Source: Mytilus galloprovincialis
Taxonomy: Eukaryota; Mollusca; Bivalvia; Mytilida; Mytilidae
Direction: 5' to 3'
DNA length: 64,000 bases
NCBI RefSeq assembly: GCF_965363235.1
Contig: NC_134838.1
Span: forward strand, 14,540,441 to 14,604,440
The position numbers were made by a program, and so were the translations under genes. Numbering within the stretch: the stretch's first letter is position 1; every line of letters starts with the position of its first letter. Shown here one piece after another: positions 21,650-36,600 of this stretch. The notes beneath the pieces were generated by a model. The model ran no database searches and had not been told where the DNA came from. It saw only the letters and a program-made list of their open reading frames with translations.

Positions 21650-24600
21650 CTAAAATAATAGAACGAAACAGGTTGTTTAAAAAATATGTATTTGCAAAAT
21701 TAGAAATACAAGCAGCATGATGTTTTTAATTCAAGTTTTTAGATTTAGATAAAAGTTATTGAAGTCATAAGATTTCTTTTCGGGTAAAACAGAACATATT
21801 ATATCTAGTACCTAACTTTGATAAGGGGCCAGCTGAAATCCTGCTTCAGGTACAGGATTTTCTCATTGTGTTGAAGACCCATTAATGGGCTTTGGCTGTT
21901 TCTGCACTTTGGTCAGATAATTGGCTCTTTGACATATTCCCCATTTCCATTCTCAATTTTATCTTCTTTTGTACCTATATTCTTACCCTTTTTAACACCA
22001 GTCCACAAATGATCTTTGTTATCACAACGCTCGAAGGCAGTGGGCAGTTTGACATGTCCAGCACAAATATACCAAAACAATATACCAAATGCATAGACAT
22101 CAACACTGTTGTCATAGCGACCAGTGAACAATTCTGGTGCCATATGAATAGGAGTCCCAACAATGCTGCCACTCATCATAGCCTCGGGTTTGCAAAAACC
22201 CAAATCAGTGATTTTGGCTCTGTTTGATTTGTCAAGCTAAAATGTAATTAATTAATAATATCATTTCAGAAAATGGCACATGATATTTTAGAAATTGATG
22301 TTGAATTAATCGTAAAATAAAATTAATACTGATTAAAATTTCCATTACTTTCAAATGTTCACAAATAACATTCACCACTTTTAAAAAAAAATAAATTCAC
22401 TGTACAATATAACTTTAAAAGCAGTTTACTTCTAAAAAAATTTAAAGATACAATGTATTTGCTATGTATATTTAAAACTTTTATTCCCTGTATTTTCTGG
22501 CTTTTTTAGAGGCAAGGCATTTAAAAATATATTAGGCAATAAATTTAGAAATTGTTATTATTTCTTATTATTTCTTAGACTAATATAATTTTCCTACAGA
22601 TATTCATTCATTTAGTCCCGAATTTTAAATATTGAATATCCAGAGACTGAAATTTGAGTGCATGTATTTCAAATGATTGTTCCTCTTAAACATTTACAGT
22701 GATCTATTCTTATTTTTACATAATTATGAATTAAATAATACTACTAAAAATTTAAAAAGTTCTAGGAAAAAAATCAAGATCTGTTAATCAGTCAAATAAA
22801 CCATACTATATAAATTAAGTTACATATTCCTGGTAAAAACATACGTTGAGGATGGGGATTGGCTTAATGGTATAAATGAATGCCAGGATGATTGCTTGCT
22901 GATTTACATAAATAAATAAAATAGATATTTACAGCATGCATTTATGTCAATAATGATTTCAGATTTTCAATTCTAGATAATTCATTATTTCAATTTCTAT
23001 TTCAATAAATATATTCATTTTTTATTCCTAACAATTTATTCATTTTCTTTTCTTAAAAATTTATTCTTTTTCTTACTTAAAAAATTTATTCATTTTCTAT
23101 TCTTAATAATTTATTCATTTTCTATTTCAAAATATTTATTTTTTTTCTATTCTAAATTATTCATTCAATCTATCAAAATAATATGTAAATTATTTTTTGA
23201 ACAGCTCCAGTGACGATTCTATGATAATGAGGAATGTTAGTGCAAAATTAGACAGGAAAGCTCTCCTATCATGCTGGCTAGACATGCAGGATAATCGTTG
23301 TTTGATATCTTTGAATTTTTCATACATTAACAAACTGTCAGCTCAAACCACCTTTGCTGTTCTTTGTGATTTTAAGATTTTCAACAAAACTTGTGACAAA
23401 AGTGAGTCAAACCAGAGATCCCAGTTCCAAATGTCCCATGTGTAAATTAAGAAACTCTCTTTTCTTAAAGTTAAGTTTCCTTGATGTATAGTGATTTAAA
23501 GGACATAAAAAATATCCTACAAAAGATATAAATAAATGGAAGTTAAATTATTTTTAAATTCTACACTTAAAATAGAATTTCTAAAGTTCAGGTGTTCATC
23601 ACAAGTGACATAATGGCCTTCAACATGGAGCAACACCTCTCAAAGGTCATGATAGCTGTTAAAAAAGGTTATCTTTTGTATTACACATTAAACACAAAAA
23701 GTAGCATACAAAGATCAGTGTAGTTATTTTTTGTTATGAACTTTTCTTCAGAATATCAAACTAACTTTTAGATTACAGATTGTGTGAACATGCATAAAAT
23801 AATGTATATGTGTATTAAAACATTCAATGTTTTAATACACATAAAAAAGTGGGTTTTAATGTCCTTACATTGAGGGGATACCCCTAGGTGTTGTTCCCAA
23901 CCTGATAAAGGTCTTTCTTTGTGCATAATTTTAAATTAGAAAAGTCAACAATTATTTAATATCCTTACACATGAAATTAATTCCTGGTCTTGTAGCTACA
24001 TGTTCATCTTTTCTACTGATATATAATAACTAGAATCATGCAAATAAACTTTAGAAAAGGCATGTGAGCTCATCTTACAAATATGACACTTTTTCTAGAC
24101 CGCAAAACAGCACACGCAAAATAGTCGTCGCAAAGAATTGTAACCTTTGAAATTGTTGTCGCGCACTAAAACCCCCATGGGCACTTTCAAAACTTGGCAG
24201 GTATGTCATTGAATCAAATAAAAAGGGGGTAATAAAAATTTTTTTTATGAGTGGACAAACTGAAGTGTCTTACAAGCTTCATTGAATATAACTAAATATT
24301 GTAAAGTATATAACATTGATAACTGAACCATGTAATCAAGATTTAGATCAGGGTACCACTTAAAGTAACTGAGGAACTGACATCAGCATTATTTAAAGTT
24401 GAATATTGAATTAGTAAAGAGGTCAAGGTTATCTGACTCCTATCAGGACAATGATTTCAATTGACATATATTACGCTAATTACTCATAGTAAATGTGAAA
24501 CATTACAAATCAATAAATCTAATGTTGACTTATGTCAGTCACTGAACCATAACAATAAGGTCAATGTTATTTGAGATTTGATAGATAAAATAAATTTCAT

Positions 24601-27600
24601 ATTGTAGGACAATTATAAACAAAATATAAAGCTTTGTAACCACAGTTGCCAGATTTGAATAGCTATGACTTGCAGGTGAGATAAAAACAAAATAAAATAG
24701 CTCTGTAGATTGTTTTAAGTAAAAAATATCCATGCAGAAAACGAAAATTCCATGCTGGTTAGAGAATATTCAAAACAATTGTGAATATAAAAAGGGAAAT
24801 CAGAGTAGCATCCATGGGATATCTGTAAAAGGGCATGATTTAGTCAGATGCCTCAACTAAAATCCTGGACAATATGACAGTAACAACAAACTTTGAAGTG
24901 AATTTATTTATTATGAGAAAGAAATTTCAGACTGCACGCTATAAATTTTTCTAGAAATGTTGAATAATATTAAAGAGAAATTTTGTTTACAGAAGTTATA
25001 TTTTCAAAGATATCAAACAACAATACAGAGTGAAAAAGTTATGAATTTTAAACACTATACCAAAACATTTTTGAGTTTGATATCCCTGTGTACTAGTCCC
25101 TGACTGTGTAAAAATCGCATGCCTTCAACAACATCGGCTGCAACAACTAGTCTGAAATCAGATAACATAATAAATAATAATGTACCAAAACATTTTTCAC
25201 TGTGATGTCTCGATGGATTAGGCCTTCCCCATGGAGATATCGGATGCCCTCAACAACATCTATAGCTACTTGTAATCTACAAAATAAGGCACAGATATTT
25301 GAATAGGATAGCTTCAGCTAGAAGAAAATTTACTGATGTGAATTTAATAAATGAGTATGATTTAATTTCAGTATATATGAATGCGTGAGATGTGGGAATC
25401 ATGTTGTTCTGATGAGATTGCTTTAATTTGTTATATGAGGTGCCTATATAATCATTGTTAAAGATCATTCTAGTATTTACAAAAAATATTTGTCACATTT
25501 TTTTAATAAATTTTTCTTTAAACTGGAATAAATAATGCTAAACATATAGATTAAGGTGACTATAAACTTTTGTAGTTACATTTATTCCTTCCAATATGGC
25601 TTTGACTGACTATTACTTCTCATTGACTTGAGGCTACTTGAAAAGACATTAATACAAAACTTGACTAGTTATTTTTAAAATAGGTTATACAGTTTTAATT
25701 TAATAAAATCTTCTTGGACCCTTGACAATGATTCCTTCAGACATAAAATGAACGTCCATATGACCAAATTTTTTATTGGTCCAAATGACAAATAATCTAT
25801 GATAATAGATGCTAAGTCCTTTATCTTCAAGAAAAAAAATGTGATTCTTGTTTCAAATATAAGTGATTGTAATTTTGTATAAGACCATACCTGCTAATCC
25901 AATCTAAACCCTGTTTGATAGCACCATATAAATCTCTGACTAGTCTGTCCATCACCAGTAATACAGCAGGGTTTGTCCCACCTCCATAAGAGTAATCTAT
26001 CACAGAACCACGTAAAGCAACAACTCGCTCATGCTCTGGAATGTTTCTGTAGGCATAGAAAGTAAAAAAATAAAGAACAACTCACTGATGCTGAGGTATT
26101 TTTCTGAATTTATAAGAAGCTAAAATACAAAACACTTGAACATGCTGAGAAATGTTTCTGTTAACATAGAAAGTTAAATAAAAAAGATTGTGTCTAAGGA
26201 CTTGAATGCTGTGGTGGATAGTTGTCTAAATGACTATCTTATTCTGCCCCCCTCAACTTCGTAATATTCAACTTACAAGAGGCTCCCTAGAGCCTGAATT
26301 GCTCATCCAGTAAAAAAATGCATTTTTTACATTTCTTCTTTTCTTTTATTGTAATCAGTTGTTTAAATTGAGAATGGAAAAGGGGAATATATCAAAGAGA
26401 CAACAACCCGATCAAAGAGCATTGTCTGACAACAGCCAAATTTGTAGATTTTATCTAGTAGCATGTTTGTAAGTCTTGCACTCACAATGTACTGAGTAGT
26501 AGGGATAGGTCAGTGGAATAGGACACTATTGTAAGTTTTGAAATAATATATAATAAGGACAAGAAAACAAGGTTGAGGATTTCTTACTGATATTGTTAAA
26601 TAAATAAGATGTCAGTAAGAATTAAGAGATTCAAATCACAGTCAGATAATTGTCAGATCTATTTTAGTTACATGAAATAGTATAATATAGCTATAGGTTT
26701 ATTTTTTAATTAAAAATTTGTGATAGGGTATATATTTTAAAAATTTAAATATATATTAAAATGGTGGTGAACTGATGTCTCAGCTGCTGAGCCAGTAGTC
26801 AGCCCTACCAAAAAATGATGCTTATAAATCTAAATCTCTAAGGTTAACACTTTACATAGTCTTTCTTACTTCGTATAATAAAATTCTAATGCTAGATCAT
26901 TCCAGTGTTTCTCATCAGGTGGGACGACAGATTTTATTGCACATGGCTGACATCCTGCCCAGGAGTCACAGGAATACACAACACCATACTGTCCTCGACC
27001 AATTTCTCTTCCCATATGTGGCATACCTGTTAACGAGAGTGCACACGCTGAAATGTGTCGCCTTCTTTACTAATCATTGATATTATGTTGATAGTCCTAA
27101 ATATAAAGCTTTATTACAACTGTCCCATAAACTTAACCAAGAAAATAAAACATTGACCAATGAACCATGAAAATGAGGTCAAGGTCAGATGAACCATACC
27201 AGGCAGGCATCTACAGCTAACAATTCTTCCATATAACAAATTTAGTTGACCTATTAAGAAAAAAAGACCAAAACACAAAACCTAACACTGAGCAATGAAC
27301 CATGAAAATGAGGTCAAGGTCAAAAAAAATCTGCGCAACTGACATATAGATCATAAAATATTTCCATACACCAAACATAGTTGACCTATTGCATATAGTA
27401 TTACAGTGACTTGACTGTTAGTGTTGCTCTCCACCAATTGCAACTCATTCAAAATTTTGACCAAATTGCAATTTGTATTATTAAACCAAATTGTTCAACT
27501 GGTCAGAATATTGAACATTTTGTTCAGCCAAAATGTGAAAGTGCAAGGTGATAAAATAAAACATACTTACAATCCTATAAGACTTTAACTCCACTTTAAT

Positions 27601-30600
27601 GATATTGTGACAACAAATGGAAGTTTTTAACGACCTTGACTGACAAAAATCAGTCGATCAGTTTGTATATTATAATCATTTCCATGCTGAAGGGACTTTT
27701 ATTATTTTGAATAAAGTCTTTTTGAAAAAAAAAAAAAAAATGATTATCTCCCCATGGAAACTTCTTACAAACATATTGCAATTTTACATATATTTTACTG
27801 AATATGAAATGTTTTAATTCACATAATGTCTGATTCTTATGAATATAGAATACTTTTAGAAAGAAAAACTATATGAAAGCTTAGTTTGGCCTTTTTTATA
27901 GCAATTGAAAATAATAACAGTTCCTTCAGCATGGAAATGACTATAATATATCTATACAAACTGATAGACAGATTTTGTCAATACAACATTAAAGTGGAGT
28001 TAATGTGTTATAGGATTGTAAGTATGTTTTATTTTTATCACCTTACACTTTTATGACTTGGCTGTGGTTTTCTGCAGCAGTTAGTTCAATTTTCTGACCA
28101 GTTGAACAATTTGGTCAGAATTTTGAATAAGTTGCAATTGGTGGAGAGCAACACTAACAGTCAAGTCACTGTAGAAAAACAGACCAAAACTCAAAAACTG
28201 AACTTTGACCACTGAACCATAAAAATGAAGTCAAAGTCAGATGACACCTGCCCGCTTGACATGTACACCTTACAATCATTCCATACACCAAATGTAGTAG
28301 ACCAATTGCATACAGTATAAGAAAAAACAGACCATAACAATAACCACTGAACCATGAAAATGAGGTCAAGGTCAGATGACACCTGCCAGTTGATCATGTA
28401 CACCTTACAGTCCTTCCATACACTGAATATAGCAGACCTACTGCTTATAGTATCTGTGATATGAACTTGACCACCAAAACTTAACCTTGTTCACTGATCC
28501 ATGAAATGAGGTTGAGGTCAAGTGAAAACTGTTTGACGGGCATGAGCACCTTGCAAGGTACACACATACCAAATATAGTTATTCTATTACTTATAATAAG
28601 AGAGAATTTAACATTACAAAAAATCAAGTAGTCCCTTAACCATGAAAATGAGGTCAAGGACATTGGACATGTGACTTACTGAAACTTCGTAACATGAGGC
28701 ATCTATATACAAAGTATGAAGCATCCAGGTCTTCTACCTTCTAAAATATAAAGTTTTTAAGAAGTTAGCTAACGCCACCGCTGCCGCCGGATCACTATCC
28801 CTATGTCGAGCTTTCTGCGACAAAAGTCGCAGGCTCGACAAAAATACTTATTGAGAACCAAATGAAAGTTTACCACAGAGTCATCTGCTCTTGACCAAGG
28901 TATTTAAACTTTTGCAAGTTTACCTGTCCCATTGAATCAATACAATAGCTATTTGTGCTCTGTGTAGTTTATTCACTTGGACATTTAAATTTCTTCTAGG
29001 AGAAATCTATCACTCATTGATTAATTTGCCTGAACAAAAAAAAAAATCTTCTTTGTTGATCGAAATACATGTATAAACTCACATAAACTGCATGTGATAC
29101 GGTATTTATTCAATATCAATAATATATTTTCAATCTGTGCAATATATATATAAGCACTGATTTAATTATAAAAAGTTTATTTCTGATTTTTTTAAACTAC
29201 TGCATGCATTTATGTTTCAAAGAATTTGCATGTTTTTTTGTGGTAAAGAATACATTTATGAAGACCTTTATTTAAACATTATCATTTCAAGTTGTTATTT
29301 GTGAACAGACTAAAAAAGCAAATTTTAATAGGTAAAATGTTGAAATTTGATCACAAATCAACTTTTAATTTTTAAATCAGTGTTTATATCTAACAAATTG
29401 AAAATGTATTATTGATTGAATAAATACAACATCATATGCAGTTTTATAATTACTTATTTGTACATGTATTACCATCATTGACAGTTCTATTTTTTGTTCA
29501 GGTAAATTAATCAGTGAGTGATAGATTTCTCTTGCAAGAAATTTAAAGGTCCCATTGAATAAACTAAACAGAGAACAATAGCTGTTGTATTTGTTAGATG
29601 GGACAATAGAACTTACAAAAGTTTAAATGGACAGGTAACTTGCAGGTGAATCTGTGGAAAACTATGATAGGGTTCGCAATAAATGTCATACATTTTTTTA
29701 GTATGAATTTACAATGAATTTTAAAAGTAAGATTTTTTTGAGAAAGGAATCGCCGGCCTTCCTAACAAATATTTAATGTATACCTTGTATCGAATGAGGC
29801 AACATACTGCAGTGAGGTGAACATGCAAGTGTGAATAAATGTAAAGACTTTCAACATTTCAACAAAGTAACATTGCTAATACAGATGTCTTATTTTGATT
29901 GCATTACAAAGCTTTATTCTTAATTTATAAAAAAACAAAACAGTTATAATCTCACCATGTAAAATGGTATCTTTTATTGAGGTACTTTCAAGAGCTACTT
30001 TGGCAACTTTCGGCGCATGAATCTTTCTAAGTTTAAGTCTTTCCTCTTCTATCTTATCCAGACGACCAGAGTGTTTCTGTTCCAACTGGCGCAATGCGGT
30101 GGCAAAGGCATCATGGGATTTGTTCAGTCGCTCTTTTATCTGACCTGATATACTCTTCGCCAATCTAAATTTGATTAAAAATTTGTATATTAAGAGTGTC
30201 TGTAAAATTACAATATTTATTTAAGATATTTGACTTTCATTTAAGAATTGAATGCTTCTTTTTGTAAATTTATTGGGGTGTAAAAGTGTTGACCGAAGTA
30301 CATTTTGTATGAAGCGCGAAAGCTTCATTCTCAAAATGTGCGCACGGTCAACGCTTTTACAACCCCATAAAGTTACAAAAAGAAGCATTCAATACTTATA
30401 ATTACATTTTTTAGCTATGATCATGAAAACACGAATTTTATATATTTTTTTATTTAATTCACCTGTGCACTTTATTGTTGGACCACGTGTTATCATGAAG
30501 AAAAAGTTGTATTGAGCAATGCAACTACTTACAGAATAACACATGATGTGCAGTTAGCCAATCAGAATAAAGTATTATAATGAAACATACATCTAATGTA

Positions 30601-33600
30601 ATTATTACTAGAACATTTTACTTATAAGATACTTTGATGAATAAACCCCAATACTCAAGTGTTTGCACATTATTTCTCATACCTAGATACTTATATGAAA
30701 AAAACAAAACATAAAGGCTTTATAGTATCCTACAAATAAAGAGGTCCTGATTAAGAGAGTATGACTAAATTGTTTGACAAACCTTGCTTCACTGAGGTTA
30801 CTAAGTATATCTGTTGCTAATTTCTTCTTCCATTCTAAATCTATCTTTGGTTGGGAATGCCATGGCATAGACTGGACCAACTGTTAAATAAAATTAATAT
30901 GTTTCATTTTGAAATCCAGTTTACCAGTATATATTATCACCTAACTCAATGGCCTTAGTCACAAAGACATCCTATACTCCTGTTCACAATTATAAACATA
31001 GACACATTGACACATTTATTAGTACTGCTACAAAGTCCTGATTGGAGAACATGAATAACTCTTAAATTTGTGCTGCCAAAAATATGCATGTCTGAGAAGT
31101 ATATCAGTCATAAACATATATCAAATTGATAAATAACTAAAACAGGATTTTCATATTTTACTATTGCTAAATATGAAACAAAAGTTCATAAAGTACTTTA
31201 ATATATCTTTTTGACCAAGGGAGACCAGTCTTACTCAAATGTAAATCTAGATGATCAAGTTGTAACTATCCAATTAAGTTAAGTACTAATTGTTAACAAA
31301 CAGATGCCTAAATAACACCAATAGTTGGTGGTCAGATAAGCCCAAATTTGACATTTTTCTAATTTTTACATTCAAATCTTGTCATTCGAAGTTTTTCATT
31401 CATGTTTATTTCATCCTGTTCAAAGTAACTTATCATTTCTACCTGCTTCATGCGTTCAAATAATGTCCTAACAAATGACGAACTTGACTGTAAACTGATT
31501 TCTACTTGGTAAGCAGCATTCACAATCTAAAACAAAAAATAATGACATATCAAATCATATATTCTTTAAAGCAATCTGATGAGTCAAGTCTTTTTCAACT
31601 GATTTTTATAGTGTGTTCTTATGGTGTGCTGTTAAAACATTGTCCCAGGTTAGGGGAAGGTTGAGTGCTCACAAACATTCTTAATGTGCTTGGCCCAAGT
31701 CAAGAGCCTGTAGTTCGGTGCTTTAGTGGTTATCTCTGGTTCATGTCTGTCGTATTTTTTGTTGTAAATTGTTTTGCTATTAACTAAACTGTTAGTTTTC
31801 TCAATTGAGTTTTGTTTCATATTTTTAATGTCAGGGCCTTTTATAGTCGACTTTACGGTATGGATTTTTCTCATTCTTGAAGGCTTTACAATTGCCTGTA
31901 ATTGCTTACATCCACTTCATTTGAACTTTGGTAGCTAGTTAGCTAGTTGTCTCATTGGCAATCATACCAAATCTCTTTATTTTTAAACTACATAATATCT
32001 CACAAAAGTATTACAATCATGATTTATCTTAGTATGCAACAAAAAAAAAAACAGACAAACAGTTTCTGTCATAATTTCCAAAAACATCTTTTGGCTTTAT
32101 GTATGGCATTACTGTCCCTCACAAATTGCCAAGTAAAATTTTGATGTCATATTGGAAAATTTTGAACATAATAATGCACAAGTGATTGTTATATTACTAC
32201 AATAGTTTAAGTATTTAAACATCTCGGTCAAGTGTCACAGATTCCAAATAGTGATAAGGTATATACTTATCATTGTAACTTCAGAACTCTTTTGTGAATG
32301 AAAAGTGTATAAATGTGCAGACTTTAGTAGCAATAATAAAGGTTTTCTGAATAGAATTTAGATGAATAATTTGAGGTGATTCTATAAATATGATAGTATA
32401 ATGAACCTAAGTGATTTACAAGATCCAAATCTACGTTATCATTATGAAAATATCTCATAAAGGAAATCCGGTAAATACATTGAAATACATTAATTTACCT
32501 GTTTAAGAGCTTCACTTGTTGAGTTTTCATTTGCATGGTCTTTATCTATCCTTTCTAAACTTTCTAAACATCTGCTTAAAGTTCCTGAAAAATACAAAAA
32601 TATAAAGATATAATGGTGTTGGCCAACCATTGTTTCTGTATCTTTTGGAAGGAAATTCATGCATCTATTAACATTTTGGAACAAGACGTTTAAGTTTTTC
32701 TTGTTCTTGTGCTTTTATTATCCATTATACCATTACCCTGGTGTCAAAAATCTTTGCTAATCAAGTGAATAGGAGTGGTCTGGATCATAACCATTATTAG
32801 TGAAAATGGGTGTTCAGTACTTTGCTAATTTTTATTGATCATACTTTTTTGTGTATTTTGTTTGTATTACATAGCTTGATTTTAATAGGGAAGAGTTCAG
32901 ATCTAAACATTAAGTGTATATGTGTATGCCCTAAGTCAGGAACCTTATCAATTGATGCCTATCTAATGTTATAAAAACATATGTGTCAATTTTTTTTGGT
33001 CATTTCCGGATCTTTTTAAGACACTTAGTGGCTTAGAGCTTGAAATGTATAGATGCTTGAAATAAGGGTCATAGTAACTTCTGTTTGCTGAATTATGACT
33101 ACCTTCAGATACAGAGATATGAACTGGGACATAAAACTTAACCAACATGAACTTGGATGTAAACCAACCAACGTGGTTTAAACTTGAAATACAAATCAAA
33201 TAACCTTCATGCAACACAAAGGTTGTCTCCCTTAGATGTACTAAGTACCTACATAAAAAGTTACAATATTATTGCCCTACCAGTTACTGTAAATTTAGAA
33301 ATCATTGTGTGCAATGATTATTGGGATTTTCTCAATTTAGACTATGATGTGATTTTAATGATTGCGATATTGAGCAAAATCCTGTTTAATTCTTATAAAA
33401 AATTTCAAAATGTGAGTTTAAACTATTGTGATTATAACCCTGCCACATTTTTAGCAATAATAAAAACATCTCATTAATTTCTGAATTTACAGTACTAAAA
33501 TCTGGTTGTGAATGACGTTGAAAATTCAATACACACAAAGGTATTGAATGTAGTTCATTAGTTCTCCAAAAACTGCTAAGGTGAAATTTAAACGTTAGAA

Positions 33601-36600
33601 ATTAATATGGTCAGATCATATGTTTTAGTATATCATATGAATTTGTACAATTTTTGCTTTTTCAATGGAAAATATGACGTCATATCCCTTTCCTCCATGG
33701 ATTCTTTTTTTGAACATACTTGATTTGCATAGGATTTTTTCAATACAAAAAAAAAATCATCAGGTTTAAAGTATTAATGCATTGTGAAAAGGAATATTTC
33801 ATCAATGAAATTCATTGAGTCAGATATTCTCATGAATATCCTTTTCATATTGGATACAATTATTTTAAAGTCTGATGCAGACATTTTGTAGTCAAAGCGT
33901 TTTAACTGAGTTACTACACAGGCGTCATTATGGAGTAAAGGGTAGGCGTCAAAAGGCGACATTATGGAGGAAAGGGTTAATTACATCAATGTAATGTAGG
34001 GTTTTATTACGGACACATTCAACAACACAAATCCTATCAAATGTATGGGTTCCACAAAGTTTTGTAACAAGAGGCTGATAACTGGATTCTTAATAGCACT
34101 AAAAACTAGAGGCTCTAAAGAGCCTGTGTGGCTCACCTTGGTCTATGTGAATATTCAAGGACATGACAAAATTGTGTTTTGGCGACAGTGATGTGTTTGT
34201 AGATCTTACTTTACTGAACATTCTTGTTGCTTACAATTATCTCTATCTATAATGATTGACCAAGTAGTTTCAGTGGAAAAATTGTTAAAAATTGACTATA
34301 AAGGGCAATAACTCCTTAGGGGGTCAACTGACCATTTTGATCATGTTGACTTATTTTTAGGTCTTACTTTGCTGTAAATTATTGCTGTTTACAGTTTATC
34401 TCTATCTATAATAATATTCAAGATAATAACCAAAAACAGCAAAATTTCCTTAAAATTACCAGTTCAGGGGCAGCAACCTAACAACAGGTTGTCTGATTCA
34501 TCTAACAATTTCAGGGCAGATAGATCTTGACCTGATAAACAATTTTACCCCATTTCAGATTTGTTCTAAATGCTTTGGTTTTTGAGTTATATGCCAAAAA
34601 CTGCATTTTACCCCTATGTTCTATTTTTAGCCATGGCGGCCATCTTTGTTGGTTGGCCGGGTCACCGGACATAATTTTTCAACTAGATACCCTAATAATG
34701 ATTTTGGCCATGTTTGGTTAAATTTGGCCCAGTAGTTTTAGGAGAAGATTTTTGTAAAAGTTAACGACGACGGACGACAGACGACGGACGCCAAGTGATG
34801 AGAAAAGCTCACTTGGCCATCAGGCCAGGTGAGTTAAAAACTTGACTCTGAGGAGGATATCTGTGTAATAACCTTGTGATAAAATAATGATTTGTGTTTC
34901 ATACACTTGGCACTTAAGAGGGTGGTAAAGGGGGGATGTAAACACGGAAACACTTTAAATAAAAATCACAAAAACGTTGCAAGGAAAATATAAGAATCAG
35001 GAAAAACGAAGCACGACATATAAAATTGTAATAGGAAGGAAAAGCACTAAAAGTTATTACTCAACCGTCTTGGAGATCATGTAGTTATTATAAAGGGACA
35101 CTACGACCCTGCGGTCACCTTTTAGTGTCTGCTTATTGCGTCTGATTTGAAAAAAATAAATTATTCATAGTAACTTAATAGCCATTAATATCCTGGGAAC
35201 ACATAATTTAAAACAATCTGCGGACTGACTTTGAATTTAGAACTGGATTAATTTTTAGTCAAATGCGGGACAAGCACGAGAAATTTAAAGTACTGACACG
35301 AAACACAGAAAATAAATGTGGTGAAACATGAAACACGCACATCTTACCAAATATGAGAAAAAGAGAAATAAAAGGGGCAGAAAAAGTTTCAAGATAATAA
35401 CCCTTTACCACTCTCACTTAATTATCACATACTTAAGTACTATTGTTACTTATGAAGGATAAAGTTAATTAATTGAGAAATTAAATGAGGTACTTCAGTT
35501 CAAGCATGGATGTTATTGTAATTTAATATGGCCTTGTTTTGATGGTACTTAGGTCAGGATTATATAAAGAACTCTAAAAATACTTCTTTGTCAACTCCTG
35601 AATTCATTGTTCTATATTTATACAAAATTGCTTGAGATCTAAATTCAATTATCAAAATGGAAATTTCTTGTCAGAATTAGAAAAAAGCTTGATAAACCAC
35701 TAGGTCACACAATAATGCAAGAATGCAGCAAGATGACATTAAACATTTTAAAAGTCAATACAAATAAAAAATATTAATTTTACAGGAAGTTTTTAGACAA
35801 CAAATCGATTACGTGTTCTTGTTAGGAAGAAGGAAATTAATATCACAAAACAATAAATAAACAAAAAATAATCAAACATCTCTACATAGTCAATAATAGT
35901 AAAAAAAACAAACATATACATTGATTTATAAAGTTTTGAAATATATGTTATTCATGAAGTTTTCAAGCAGAATATCTACACATGAAGCCATAAATTATCC
36001 CATCCTATGTACATACACTGAGAATATTCTATATGTGTGTTGTGTGCTTTATATTTTTTTGGTGTTGTATATGTGCTTTGTTACAATGATTTAGATGTAT
36101 GTGTTGCATCCATTGTACATGACTGATTGTTCAATGTGAGCTTATGTTATATTAATACTAATCTTTCCGTAAATAACTAAACTTACTGTAAATTCAGAAA
36201 TTATTGTGTGCATTTATTATTTCAATTTTGTCATTTTAGACTTAAATGCGATTTTATATTTTACAATTTTAAGAAAACTCCTGTTTAATTCATAAAAAGC
36301 TTTTCAAAATGCAAGTTTAAATTATTGCGCTTACAACTCTATCGCATTTTTCGCCATAATAAAAACCTTGCAACAATTTCTAAATTTACAGTATCTGATA
36401 TTTCATTTGAAACAGACCAAATGTGGTATATTTCCCTCTGATTTCATTAAGTTCAGAGATCAATCTCAGCTTACCTCTAAGTGACTTATCATGTTTCATA
36501 TATATATATAAGGTCAACAATCAGGAAATGATGAGATGTCAATCAATAACAATAGGTCACTAGCTTGATTTATTGTTGGTATTTAACACCACTTTCAGCA

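Noticed and set aside
23197-23445. 82-codon open frame in a DSTYK intron
   Set aside because: No family resemblance, no splice or promoter context, and composition like surrounding DNA.
28166-28663. Minus-strand frames with repeated 'FMVQW' and 'FSWFSG'
   Set aside because: By-products of the ~140-bp tandem array in DSTYK intron 8.
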